Origin: Azospirillum sp. 412522
GTDB lineage: Bacteria > Pseudomonadota > Alphaproteobacteria > Azospirillales > Azospirillaceae
Length of the DNA stretch: 64,000 bases
Reading direction: 5' to 3'
Assembly: GCF_019805165.1 (NCBI RefSeq)
Contig: NZ_RWIJ01000008.1
Coordinates: 100,584 to 164,583 of the forward strand
Shown piece by piece: positions 42,482-50,792 of the stretch. Position 1 is the first letter of the stretch. Each line of letters begins with the position of its first letter. The translations under genes were made by a program, and so were the position numbers. The notes beneath the pieces are model-generated. The model was not told where the DNA came from. It worked only from the letters and a program-made list of their open reading frames with translations, and did not search any database.

Positions 42482-43549
42482 TCAGGCGTCCTTGACAATT
42501 TCGGCGATGTTGAGCAGGCGCATCGGCGGGTAGAGGTCGAGGCGCTTGGCGGTGTTGATGCGCAGAAGAAGGGAGAAGCGGTTCAGCGTCTCCACCGGAA
42601 TGGCGGCGGCCGGGCGGGCACCGGTCAGGATGTCGTACGCCTTCAGCCCGGCGAAGCGGCCGACGTTGATCGCCGGGCTGACCAACCCCATCAGCAGACC
42701 GGAGCGGCGGATCGGCAGCTCGGTGGAGCAGAAGGTGGCGATGTTGTTGGCCAGCGCGGCGTCGGCCACGGCCTGGCTGTTGTTCGACGCCACCAGCGTG
42801 TCCGGGCCGATATAGACCAGCTCGGCCCCGGCCTGCGCCACCTCCCGGATGATGTCGGGAATGGCGGCGGGATTCGGCCTGCCCGCCCCGTCGCGCGGGA
42901 TCGCCCCGTCGATGAACTCGACGCCCTGGCGGGCTGCCTCCTCCTTCAGGTCGCGGACCGCGACGACCATGTTCTCCTCGGCGGGATTGTAGACCGCCGC
43001 GATCTTCTTCCAGCGCCGGTAGGCCAGCATCGTCTTGAGCTGCACGGAGACCGGCGCGATGTGGCGGGTGCCCGTCACCGCCCGGCCCGGCTGCTCCAGC
43101 GAGCGGACGATGCGCGACGCCACAGGGTCGGTGACGGAGGTGAAGACCACCGGAATATCGGTCAGGAACTTAGACGGATCGGCTTCATCGTAGCGGCCGA
43201 CGGCGGCCAGCGTCAGCGGCGTGAACACGGTGAGCACGAGATCCGGCTTGGCGGCGCGGATATCCGGCAGCATGCCGGCGACGGCGCTCGCCTGCTGCAC
43301 CTCCCGCACGTCGATCTTCGCCTGCATGCCCATGGATTCCAGCAGGTCGCGGAATCCGAGCACATCGCCGACGTCCTTGCGCGGCGTCAGCACGATGATG
43401 TTGGCGGGCTTGCCACCGCGGCCCGGTGCGGCCGGGCCGGGCACCGCGGCTCCCGAGGGGGCTCCCGTTGCGGCTGCGGCGGCCGGGCCGGCTGCCAGGA
43501 GCGCGCCGGCGGTGCCGAGGAGCAGCGAGCGTCGGGTCACGGAAGTCAT
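42482..43549 (-). CDS. ABC-type substrate-binding protein of the TrpX/PF04392-like group
   Basis: 355 residues. Twin-arginine-like leader (RRSLLLGTAGALLAAGPAAAA), then two lobes of a type I periplasmic-binding fold: LTPRKDVGDVLGFRDLLESMGM, IPVVFTSVTDPVASRIVRS, YRRWKKIAAVYNPAEENMV, VYIGPDTLVASNNSQAVADAAL. PF04392-like proteins bind aromatic amino acids or unknown ligands and often pair with sensors. No ABC permease or ATPase is nearby, so here it probably presents a ligand to the two membrane sensor modules encoded upstream. Overlaps the fusion gene by ATGA. Confidence 0.82.
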   Translation of the reverse strand: MTSVTRRSLLLGTAGALLAAGPAAAAATGAPSGAAVPGPAAPGRGGKPANIIVLTPRKDVGDVLGFRDLLESMGMQAKIDVREVQQASAVAGMLPDIRAAKPDLVLTVFTPLTLAAVGRYDEADPSKFLTDIPVVFTSVTDPVASRIVRSLEQPGRAVTGTRHIAPVSVQLKTMLAYRRWKKIAAVYNPAEENMVVAVRDLKEEAARQGVEFIDGAIPRDGAGRPNPAAIPDIIREVAQAGAELVYIGPDTLVASNNSQAVADAALANNIATFCSTELPIRRSGLLMGLVSPAINVGRFAGLKAYDILTGARPAAAIPVETLNRFSLLLRINTAKRLDLYPPMRLLNIAEIVKDA

Positions 43550-45579
43550 GCCGGATCCTTCTGGGGGAGGTCTGCCTGGGGGAGGTCTGCCTGGGAAAGG
43601 TCTGCGGAGGGGCGCCCGCCGGAAACGGCCAGCAGGAGAAGCTGGACGGCGACACAGGCGGCCAGCACGATGCCGATGCCCTTCATGGCGCCGTGGTAAC
43701 CGTAATGCGCAAGGAACAGACCGGCCAGGAACGGCGCGACCACCGAGCCCAGGCGCTCGATCAGCCGGAACATGCCGATCACCGTGGTCTCGCCGAGCGT
43801 CGACCGCTCACGCACGCAGGACTCCGCCAGGAGCGCCATCTGCGGCGAGTTGACCAGAGCATGGGCAAGGCCGAGCAGGGCGACGCCGGTGATCGTCAGG
43901 GGCAGCGTCGCGGAGACCGACAGCACATAGGCCGCCCCCGCGGCGATCACGCCCCCGATCGCCAGGAACGGAGTCCTGCGCCCCGAACGGTCGGACAGGT
44001 GCGCAACCAGCGGCGACACCACGATCATCATCAGCCAATAGAGAAGAAGCACGCGGCCGATCCACGACTGGCTGACTCCGCTGTCGTCCAGCGCCAGCGG
44101 CAGCAGGAAGAACAGCAAGGCGGTCAGACCGAACTTCGCGGGGACGGCGCTGAAAACCGTCAGCGCCACGAAGCGCGGGTTGGTCAGGCACACGCCGACG
44201 TCGCGCAGCCTCAGGCCGCGGGTCAGGACCTTGCCGCCGCCGGCATGCCGGGGCAGGACGCGCCACGCCATGAACGCCGCCGCCAGGGCCAGCGCCGCGG
44301 AGACGACAAAGGTCATGCGGAAGCCGATCTGGTCGGCGACGACCCCGCCGATGGCCGGGCCGCAGACGCCGGCCGTCAGGATGCCGCCGGCGTAGAGCGC
44401 GATGGCGCCGGCGCGACGGCGCGGGCCGGTGGCGTCGATGACGAACCCCTGGGCGGCAATGAAGACGCTGGCGTACCCGACCGCGGTCAGGCAACGGGCG
44501 ACGATGAGCTGGACGAGATCCGTCGCCAGCCCCGATCCCAGCAGTCCCAGCGCCGACAGGCCCGCACCGACGAGAAACACCGCGCGGCGGCCGCGGCGCT
44601 CCGACATGTTGCCGGCGACCGGCTGGGCGACGGCCCAGAGCAGCATGAACAGCGCGATCGGCGCGCCGATCACCAGCTCCTTGCTCAGGCCGGGCACCGG
44701 CTCGAACAGATCCTTGATGTAGACCGACAGGAAGGTACGGGTCAGTTCCTCCGCCAGGGCGAAGATGAAGATGGCGAAGCGCAGTTCGCTGATGCGCTGC
44801 ATGGACGTGATGCGGTCGCCGGCGACGGGCGCCTCGGCCGTGTCGCCATGCAGGCGCGGCGCGGTCTCGTCCATGCGGCGCAGGCCGTCGAGCGCGGCGT
44901 CGATGGCACGGCCGAGGTGGCCCACCTCGTCGCGGCCGCGCAACCCGGTCCGCATGTTCAGCCGGCCCTCGGCACCCTCGTGGAGAACGTCGCCCACCCG
45001 CTGGAGCGGTGCGGTCACCGAGGTGCCGACCACCAGCAGGAGAATCTCGATGTTCAGAAGGATGGCGACGATCAGCACCGACCCGAGATCGAAGACCATG
45101 TCGTTGAGCGCGGATTCGACGGACCCGGCCGGAACGCCCACATGCAGGACCGCCGGCACGCCGCCGCTCCCGACGGTCAGGCCGGCATCGATGTAGCGCC
45201 CGGCCACCGCGCCGTCGGCGTCGCGTGCAGCCAGGACGTCGCCGAGACGCGCGTCCGCAGCGCCGGCGAAGGCGGTGATCCGGTCGCCGACCATCAGCGC
45301 GATGTAGTTGACGTCGGGATTGACGGCCAGGGCGTCGGCCAGGATCTCGTCCACCCCCGTGAGCTTCTCCACCTCGAAGCCCAGCGACACCGCCCGGTCT
45401 ATCTGCGCGACGATGTAGCTGCCGACGACCTCCGCCTTGCGCGCCAGTTCCGGCTCCGCCTGGGGCCGGAAGAGCGTATTGAAATGGGAGGTCTGGACAA
45501 CCAGGCTGACCAGCATGAGAACCGACACGAGGCCGGTGAGCAGCCAGTTCAGCCGCTTGATGAAAGAGAGTTCCATCAC
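43546..45579 (-). CDS. Sensor/HAMP domain fused to an MFS transporter
   Basis: 677 residues. N-terminal module: membrane helix (about 10-30), a periplasmic sensor of about 130 residues (AVSLGFEVEKLTGVDEILADAL), second helix (about 165-185, ILNIEILLLVVGTSV) and a HAMP region (TAPLQRVGDVLHEGAEGRL). A twelve-helix MFS domain follows from about 260 (FAIFIFALAEELTRTFLSVYIKDLF) with motif A-like NMSERRGRRAVFLVG and a later AHLSDRSGRRTPFLA. The C-terminus ends in a tandem repeat (see 43561-43605). A chemoreceptor-like input joined to an exporter is unusual. Start ATG 45579 overlaps the upstream sensor gene. Confidence 0.85.
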   Translation of the reverse strand: MMELSFIKRLNWLLTGLVSVLMLVSLVVQTSHFNTLFRPQAEPELARKAEVVGSYIVAQIDRAVSLGFEVEKLTGVDEILADALAVNPDVNYIALMVGDRITAFAGAADARLGDVLAARDADGAVAGRYIDAGLTVGSGGVPAVLHVGVPAGSVESALNDMVFDLGSVLIVAILLNIEILLLVVGTSVTAPLQRVGDVLHEGAEGRLNMRTGLRGRDEVGHLGRAIDAALDGLRRMDETAPRLHGDTAEAPVAGDRITSMQRISELRFAIFIFALAEELTRTFLSVYIKDLFEPVPGLSKELVIGAPIALFMLLWAVAQPVAGNMSERRGRRAVFLVGAGLSALGLLGSGLATDLVQLIVARCLTAVGYASVFIAAQGFVIDATGPRRRAGAIALYAGGILTAGVCGPAIGGVVADQIGFRMTFVVSAALALAAAFMAWRVLPRHAGGGKVLTRGLRLRDVGVCLTNPRFVALTVFSAVPAKFGLTALLFFLLPLALDDSGVSQSWIGRVLLLYWLMMIVVSPLVAHLSDRSGRRTPFLAIGGVIAAGAAYVLSVSATLPLTITGVALLGLAHALVNSPQMALLAESCVRERSTLGETTVIGMFRLIERLGSVVAPFLAGLFLAHYGYHGAMKGIGIVLAACVAVQLLLLAVSGGRPSADLSQADLPQADLPQKDPA
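43561..43605 (-). repeat. Three 15-bp tandem repeats at the MFS C-terminus
   Basis: Plus-strand unit CTGGGGGAGGTCTGC at 43561, 43576 and (with two changes, CTGGGAAAGGTCTGC) 43591. On the coding strand it yields DLSQA-DLPQA-DLPQK. It may have arisen by slippage and can vary in length between strains. Confidence 0.85.
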
Positions 45580-46352
45580 GCGACCTCCACCGGCGCCGAT
45601 TTGCGCTCGTCCATGTCCCGCCGGTTCCGCGCCGATATCCGCTCCACGAAGCCGGTGAGCCCCGGAGCGAAGGCCGCGACCTCCGGCCGGACGACCGGCC
45701 GCCCGCCCCCGGCCGCGGCCTCGACGACGACCGCCGCCTCGCGCAGGTTGCGCTGAAGACGTCGCATCACCAGCCAGACGACGATCATGCTTATGACGTA
45801 ACAGGTGGCGAGGTTGATCGCGCCGGAGATCGCCAGTTCCGGGATCGTGCCGCGGATGCCGGCCCGCACGGCGTCCAGGGAATAGGTCAGAGCGACGCCG
45901 CCGGCCACGCCGCCATAGGCGTTCCCGATGCTGAGCAGCAGCACCTGCGAGCCGCCGTCGACGATCTTCGCGCCGCGGTCGGCCTTGCCGTCGCGGCGGA
46001 AGGCCGCGAGCCAGGCCTCGGGCAGCGTGCCCCGGACCGCGCTGCCGCCGGCCGCGCCCAGTACCTCGCCCCGGTCGTTGAACAGCATCAGCCCGGTGAT
46101 CTGAAGGTCACGCACCAGAGCGCGCTGGATCATCTCGTCCAGGTTCCGCAGCGCGTTCAGCGACACGCCGAGGCTCACCGCGCCTTCGACCTCGCCGGAC
46201 AATCCATGGGCGACGACCCGGAAGCGCGACGCCACCGTCTCCTCCACCATGCGCTCCATTTTCAGGTACGACAGCACCGCGGTGGAGACGAGCGCGAAGC
46301 ACAGCGCCACCTGAAGCAGGAGCATGATCTTGGTCGATAAGGTCAGTCGCAT
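45576..46352 (-). CDS. Membrane-anchored sensor-like protein with HAMP-like tail
   Basis: 258 residues: TM1 (about 9-28), a periplasmic domain (about 30-165) with AVSLGVSLNALRNLDEMIQRAL and LQITGLMLFNDRGEVLG, TM2 (about 170-190) and a short cytoplasmic part with RRLQRNLREAAVVVEAA. There is no kinase, cyclase or methyl-accepting domain. The periplasmic part resembles the sensor in the MFS fusion encoded next (shared AVSLG..L..L..DE...AL). It may form a mixed receptor complex with that protein and the binding protein. First gene of the operon. Confidence 0.72.
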   Translation of the reverse strand: MRLTLSTKIMLLLQVALCFALVSTAVLSYLKMERMVEETVASRFRVVAHGLSGEVEGAVSLGVSLNALRNLDEMIQRALVRDLQITGLMLFNDRGEVLGAAGGSAVRGTLPEAWLAAFRRDGKADRGAKIVDGGSQVLLLSIGNAYGGVAGGVALTYSLDAVRAGIRGTIPELAISGAINLATCYVISMIVVWLVMRRLQRNLREAAVVVEAAAGGGRPVVRPEVAAFAPGLTGFVERISARNRRDMDERKSAPVEVA

Positions 46353-46773
46353 TGTCGGTCGTTCGGCTGATCGCAGTGGTGGCCTGCCCGGCCAGAAGCT
46401 CGAATTCTGCCGACCTTAGCGCAAATCCGCCGGTATCGCGGACGAGACGCGTCCAGAGTGGACGCGTCCGGATCGCGGTGACATATCGGGAATTTATTTC
46501 GTATACGTGCATAATCAATAATAATTTAACAAATTCCGCGACTGCTCAATGAGCCGCAAGAACATGCTAATATTTCTAAGCTGTAACACGACAACCGAAG
46601 GTTAAATCCTGCATCCACCCCAATAGGCGTACCTCCAGTCACAGCTTTGTCTCTGCCTTCTTGGGCATATTATCGAAGTTTAACCACGTTTGAGGTATAT
46701 CGCTTCTTTTCAAATCCTGGTCCGTTGTGGTACCTACAATGGAAACAGCGTACATCAGAACCTGGAGGGCAGG
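46353..46773. promoter_or_regulatory. Divergent promoter region of the ATP-grasp operon and its regulator
   Basis: 421 bases between divergent genes, AT-rich at 46490-46740 against GC-rich flanks. It contains two close palindromes at 46445-46469. Confidence 0.55.
46445..46469. promoter_or_regulatory. Tandem palindromes RGACGCGTCC x2
   Basis: AGACGCGTCC (46445-46454) and GGACGCGTCC (46460-46469), 15 bases centre to centre. The second is a perfect palindrome. They lie 90 bases before the sensor gene and face the divergent MarR-type regulator, so they are candidate binding sites for it. Confidence 0.5.
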
Positions 46774-47787
46774 ATGATGCGGATCGAAACCGAGCGACCG
46801 TTGACGTGGCCGATCCGACCGGTGGAAACGAGCACGGACATCCTTTCACCCAGCCCTTCCATTCTGATCGTCGGCCACAACCTCGCGGCAGCGGACAGGG
46901 TGCGCGAGAGCTTCGTGCGCAACGGGCATCGCATCCAGTTGACGAGCGATATCGTCCAGGCGCTGGACACGCTGGATGCCGACGCCTCCATCGGTGTCGT
47001 CGTCGTGCAGATGGCGCTGCCGCAATTCGACGGGCTGGCGCTGGTCGAGCGCATGCAGGCGTCCGTCGGCAGCCGTTCGGTCCAGTTCATCATCCTGGCG
47101 TCCGGTGCCCGGGTCGGCGACGTGATCCGGGCCATGCACCTGAAGGTGGCCGACTTCGTCGACGACCCCGAGGATTTCGGCCGGCTGCACGGCGCCCTGG
47201 TGCGGGCGCTGTCCATGAGCCAGACCATGCGCGACACCCCGCCCCACGAGGCCGCGCTCGACGAGGCCTACCGGCACGGAATGGCGATGATTGCCGCTGT
47301 GAAGGCGTTGCGCGAGCGGCAGCCGTCGGCCGCGGTCTCCGCCTTTCCGGGAATGGCCGCCCCGTCCGCGCCGACGATGAGCGTCGTTCCCATAACCAAG
47401 GCGAAGAAGCCGGTTCCGATCCGTCCGGAGTCGGACCATGAACGGTTGCGCGCGCTGCGTGCCCTGCAGCAATGGCAGGCGTCGCGCGACAAGTTCTTCC
47501 CCAAGGATCTCTTCGAAGATCCCTGCTGGGCCATGCTGCTGGACCTGATGACCAACCACCTGCTCGGCAAGCGGATCTCGGTGTCCTCTCTGTGCGTGGC
47601 GTCGGGCGTGGCGCAGACGACCGCCTTGCGCCGCATTTCCAACCTCAAGGCCTGCGGCCTGATCCGCCGGGTGGCGGACGACCAGGACGGCCGGCGGGTC
47701 TTCGTCGAACTGACCGAAGAGGGCATCGCCGCCATGTCCCGTTACATCGAACACATCCAGTCGATCAATCCTCCCCCCTTCAACTGA
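46774..47787 (+). CDS. Pseudo-receiver/MarR-type winged-helix regulator
   Basis: 337 residues. The N-terminal half has the shape of a receiver (SILIVGHNLAAADRVRESF, LDADASIGVVVVQMALPQFDGLALVERMQ) but its acidic pair is GH-N, the phosphoacceptor position carries Q79 instead of Asp, and the conserved Lys is missing (DFVDDPEDF). The C-terminal 100 residues are a MarR-like helix-turn-helix (RISVSSLCVASGVAQTTALRRISNLKACGLIRRVADDQDGRRVFVELTEEG). ATG 46774 with GGAGG 5 bases upstream. Divergent from the ATP-grasp operon, hence its probable regulator, acting without phosphorylation. Confidence 0.82.
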   Translation: MMRIETERPLTWPIRPVETSTDILSPSPSILIVGHNLAAADRVRESFVRNGHRIQLTSDIVQALDTLDADASIGVVVVQMALPQFDGLALVERMQASVGSRSVQFIILASGARVGDVIRAMHLKVADFVDDPEDFGRLHGALVRALSMSQTMRDTPPHEAALDEAYRHGMAMIAAVKALRERQPSAAVSAFPGMAAPSAPTMSVVPITKAKKPVPIRPESDHERLRALRALQQWQASRDKFFPKDLFEDPCWAMLLDLMTNHLLGKRISVSSLCVASGVAQTTALRRISNLKACGLIRRVADDQDGRRVFVELTEEGIAAMSRYIEHIQSINPPPFN

Positions 47788-47917
47788 CCGGCCGAAGCGG
47801 TCCGGCCGGTCCGCAGACCGCACCAATGAGGACTGTTCGGGCATCGACAACCGCGATGCAAACCCGCGACACTCGGGGAGGCTGGACAATCGTAAAGCGC
47901 GGGGCCGCGAGGGCTGG

Positions 47918-49162
47918 ATGAGCGATCAGAAGTTCAAGGAATTGATCGTGCTGTCCTCGGCCGATCAGGCCGGCGACGTTGGCCGCAAGCTCCCCGACCA
48001 GCCCCCGGCTTCGCGCGAAGAGGTGGACCGCCAGAAGCTCGCCGAGCGCCTGCGGTCGCAGGGCTGGAGCTACCGCCGGATCTCCGAGGAGCTGCAAGTC
48101 TCCTATATCCTGGTGGCGCGCTGGCTCGGTGACGGCCCGGCACCGCCGGCGGCCCGCTCCGCCGCAAAGTCCCCTTCCGCCTCCCCCCCTGCGAACACGC
48201 CCGCACCGGCCCCCAAGGGGAAGGCCGCAAAGGCAGCCACCGCCCGGACCGCCGCGGTGCCGGAAGGCGACGGGGATGTTCTCGCCCTCCAGTTCCAGGC
48301 GTTCGAGCAGTATGTTCGTGAAGTCATCGCCACGCTCGAAGAGCGTCATGAAACGATGATGAGCCGCCAGGACGAGCTGATCCGCGCCCTCGACGACGAG
48401 CGGGCCAAGGGGCGCGCCCGCGAGGAGGAGCTGCTGGAAGCGCTGGAGGCCGAGCGCGCGCGCTGGTCCGAAGCGGAAGAGCGGTTCCGGGCCGAATTGG
48501 AGCAGTTCAAGGAGGAAATGCGGGCTTCCGGCGGATCGTCGGACAAAGACGACGACGAAGAGTCCTCGGACGACAATCCCTTCAGCTTCGGCGACGACGA
48601 CGACGAGGACAGCGGGAAAGATCCCTTCAGCTTCGGCGATGACGACGAGGAGAAGGAGAAGGATCCCTTCGGCTTCGGCGACGACGACGAGGAGAAGGAG
48701 ACGAACGAGGAGGACCCCTTCGGCTTCGGCGATGACGACGAGGACAGCAAGGATCCCTTCAGCTCCGGCGACGGTGAGGAGAAGGAGGCCGACGCAGAGG
48801 ACCCCTTCGGCTCCGTAGACGACGGGGAGGACAGCGGCAAGGATCCCTTCAGCTTCGGCGACGACGAGAAGAAGGAGACGGACGAGGAGGATCCCTTCGG
48901 TTCCGACGACGCGTTCGACCCCTTCAAGACCGAGGAGGATTCCTCCGAAACGGAGCAAAGCGTCACCGCGAAGGCTTCGGACGAAACGGAGGAGGACGAG
49001 GATCCGTTCAAGGCCTTCGACGACGAGCCGGACGCCGACGAGACCCCGGCGGTCAGTGCCGACGCCTTCTCGTTCGACGAGGAGCCCGAGGCCAAAGAAC
49101 CGGAGCCGGAGCCGGAGCCCCCGAAGAAACGCAAGGGCCTGCTGTTCTGGCGGCGCGGATAA
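47918..49162 (+). CDS. Acidic DPF-repeat protein with N-terminal helix-turn-helix
   Basis: 414 residues, not recognised. Residues about 36-72 form a helix-turn-helix (LAERLRSQGWSYRRISEELQVSYILVARWLGDG). A coiled coil follows (ALEAERARWSEAEERFRAELEQFKEEM). The C-terminal half is extremely acidic with about ten [DN]PF units, most as DPFxFGDDDEE (48575-49033), and ends with a basic, aromatic tail (PKKRKGLLFWRRG) that could touch a membrane. The repeats look like binding linear motifs. It follows the MarR-type regulator by 130 bases and converges on the channel gene. Confidence 0.7.
   Translation: MSDQKFKELIVLSSADQAGDVGRKLPDQPPASREEVDRQKLAERLRSQGWSYRRISEELQVSYILVARWLGDGPAPPAARSAAKSPSASPPANTPAPAPKGKAAKAATARTAAVPEGDGDVLALQFQAFEQYVREVIATLEERHETMMSRQDELIRALDDERAKGRAREEELLEALEAERARWSEAEERFRAELEQFKEEMRASGGSSDKDDDEESSDDNPFSFGDDDDEDSGKDPFSFGDDDEEKEKDPFGFGDDDEEKETNEEDPFGFGDDDEDSKDPFSSGDGEEKEADAEDPFGSVDDGEDSGKDPFSFGDDEKKETDEEDPFGSDDAFDPFKTEEDSSETEQSVTAKASDETEEDEDPFKAFDDEPDADETPAVSADAFSFDEEPEAKEPEPEPEPPKKRKGLLFWRRG
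48575..49033 (+). repeat. DPFxFGDDDEE repeat array
   Basis: About ten [DN]PF units of 10-17 residues spaced by acidic linkers; the first seven keep F/S-x-G-D and the last three decay. Nucleotide copies are similar (GATCCCTTCAGCTTCGGCGA), suggesting recent expansion. Confidence 0.8.
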
Positions 49163-49193
49163 GGGGAGGTTCGCTGCATGCGAACCTCCCCTT
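49161..49193. terminator. Bidirectional terminator between the DPF protein and channel genes
   Basis: Perfect 14-base stem AAGGGGAGGTTCGC / GCGAACCTCCCCTT with a 5-base loop, partly within the last codon and stop of the DPF gene. Confidence 0.78.
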
Positions 49194-49229
49194 ATATGCC
49201 GCTACCCCAGGAGGGCTGGCGGCGGAACC

Positions 49230-50183
49230 TTACGCCACGGTGAGCCAGACGCAGACGAGCGCATAGACGACCGGGAAGACCACGACCGAGATGTGGTCGA
49301 GCTTGATGGCCTTCGCCGCGTCCCGTTCGTAGATCATCAGCGATACCGAACTCTGCAACAGGCTGAGGAAGATCAATCCCATCGACGCCATGTTGATCTT
49401 GTCGGACAGCGTGAAGCCCGTGCTGTGCGGCAGCTCGCCGGCGACGATGAAGTAGCTGGCCACCACCGCGAACAGCGCGCCGATGCCCAGGCCGAAACGC
49501 GGGTCGAGGTCGATCGGCTTGACCAGGAACGCCAGGAAGGCGACCAGGCACGAGATGAAGATCGTCGAGAAGGTCTTGAAGTAATAGATCGTGTTCGGCC
49601 TGTCGATCTGCACCTCCTGCACGAAGCGCGAGAAGCGTGATTCATGCGCCTTCGGCAGCGAGATGTCGCCGTAGTTGGTGTGGTACGCCTTCTCCATGAT
49701 GGCGGCCGAGCTCTTCGTCACGTTGTAGCCGGGGATATCGACGTCCGGGTTGATCTCCGTGTTCTCGGTGTCGGCGACATAGACCAGCTTCTCGATGGTG
49801 CGGTCGTTGTCCTCGATCTCGATGCGGATCGACTGCTTGTCCAACGGAAAGCGGCTGACGTCCCATGCCTGGTTGAGCACGGCGTGGACGCGTGCCGAGA
49901 CGTAGTTCTGGTCCTTGATCTTGCGCAACGGCGTCGGTTCCTTCGAGGAGATCGTGCCGTTCATCACCTCGAAGGTATCCAGCGGATTGATGTCGTCGGC
50001 GTCCCAGCGAAACCAGACATAGAAGTCCACGGTCACCTGCTTTTCCCGCAGGTTCAGGCCGGTGATCTGGTTGATGTAGCTTCCCACGATCACCTTCTGC
50101 GGCTCGGCGCGCGCCTCGCTCGCCCCCATGGCCAAGGGACCGGCGAACAGTGCCAGTGCGAGCGCCAGCAGGATCCTAAGCAT
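49230..50183 (-). CDS. Cys-loop (pentameric ligand-gated) ion channel homologue
   Basis: 317 residues. Signal peptide (about 1-26), a beta-sandwich ligand-binding domain (KQVTVDFYVWFRWDADDINP, RVHAVLNQAWDVSRFPLDKQSIRIEIED, the latter in place of the Cys-loop region) and four membrane helices: TIYYFKTFSTIFISCLVAFL, FGLGIGALFAVVASYFIVAG, MASMGLIFLSLLQSSVSLMIY, SVVVFPVVYALVCVWLTVA. As in other bacterial members the two loop cysteines are absent. Such channels open to ligands or protons and pass ions. Last gene of the T6SS operon, 24 bases behind a UPF0114 gene. Confidence 0.85.
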   Translation of the reverse strand: MLRILLALALALFAGPLAMGASEARAEPQKVIVGSYINQITGLNLREKQVTVDFYVWFRWDADDINPLDTFEVMNGTISSKEPTPLRKIKDQNYVSARVHAVLNQAWDVSRFPLDKQSIRIEIEDNDRTIEKLVYVADTENTEINPDVDIPGYNVTKSSAAIMEKAYHTNYGDISLPKAHESRFSRFVQEVQIDRPNTIYYFKTFSTIFISCLVAFLAFLVKPIDLDPRFGLGIGALFAVVASYFIVAGELPHSTGFTLSDKINMASMGLIFLSLLQSSVSLMIYERDAAKAIKLDHISVVVFPVVYALVCVWLTVA

Positions 50184-50207
50184 CGTTGTCCCCCCCCTTC
50201 AAACCCG

Positions 50208-50792
50208 TTAGTGCTCGAGCGTGTGGCCCTTCTTGACCATGAGGTCCATGAATGCGAGCAGCACGCCCGACACCACGAAGGTGCAGTGGATCACCACGAG
50301 CCAGATCAGGTCGCGGTCGGACACCGTCCCCACATGCATGAAGGTCTTCAGCACCTGGATCGACGAGATCGCCACGATGGAGGCGATCAGCTTCACCTTC
50401 AGGCCGCTGAAGTCGAGCTTGCCCATCCAGTCCGGACGGTCCGAGTGGCCGGCGACGTCGATCTTGGACACGAAATTCTCGTAGCCGCTGAAGATCACCA
50501 TCAGCACCAGATTCCCGACCATGGTCAGGTCGACCAGCGCCAGGACGACAAGAATGACCTCGGATTCGTCGCCATGCGCCAGCTTCGGAAAGGCATGGAC
50601 GAACTCGACCGCGAAGCACCAGCCGATCATGCCGAGCGCGCCGACCAAGCCAAGGTAAAGCGGCGCCAGCAGCCAGCGGCTCTGGAACATCGCCTGTTCG
50701 AGCAAATGTTCGACCTGCTTCGCAGGTCCGCGCGGAGTCTGGACGGGAGTGCCGGTAGGCAGGTCCGCCGGGGTGATATGAGCGTGTGTCAT
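50208..50792 (-). CDS. UPF0114 (YqhA-like) inner-membrane protein
   Basis: 194 residues with four membrane helices (WLLAPLYLGLVGALGMIGWCF, EVILVVLALVDLTMVGNLVLMVIFSGYENF, LIASIVAISSIQVLKTFM, LVVIHCTFVVSGVLLAFMDLM). The YENFVSK and GLKVKLIASIVAISSI segments are those of the YqhA/UPF0114 family; function is unknown in general. ATG 50792 overlaps the hcp stop (ATGA), so it is translationally coupled to Hcp and follows it into the channel gene. Confidence 0.85.
   Translation of the reverse strand: MTHAHITPADLPTGTPVQTPRGPAKQVEHLLEQAMFQSRWLLAPLYLGLVGALGMIGWCFAVEFVHAFPKLAHGDESEVILVVLALVDLTMVGNLVLMVIFSGYENFVSKIDVAGHSDRPDWMGKLDFSGLKVKLIASIVAISSIQVLKTFMHVGTVSDRDLIWLVVIHCTFVVSGVLLAFMDLMVKKGHTLEH

Noticed and set aside
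48346..49179. Serine-rich minus-strand frame opposite the DPF protein
   Set aside because: Mirror of GAC/GAG/TTC-rich repeats; the plus-strand protein has HTH and coiled-coil segments before the repeats.
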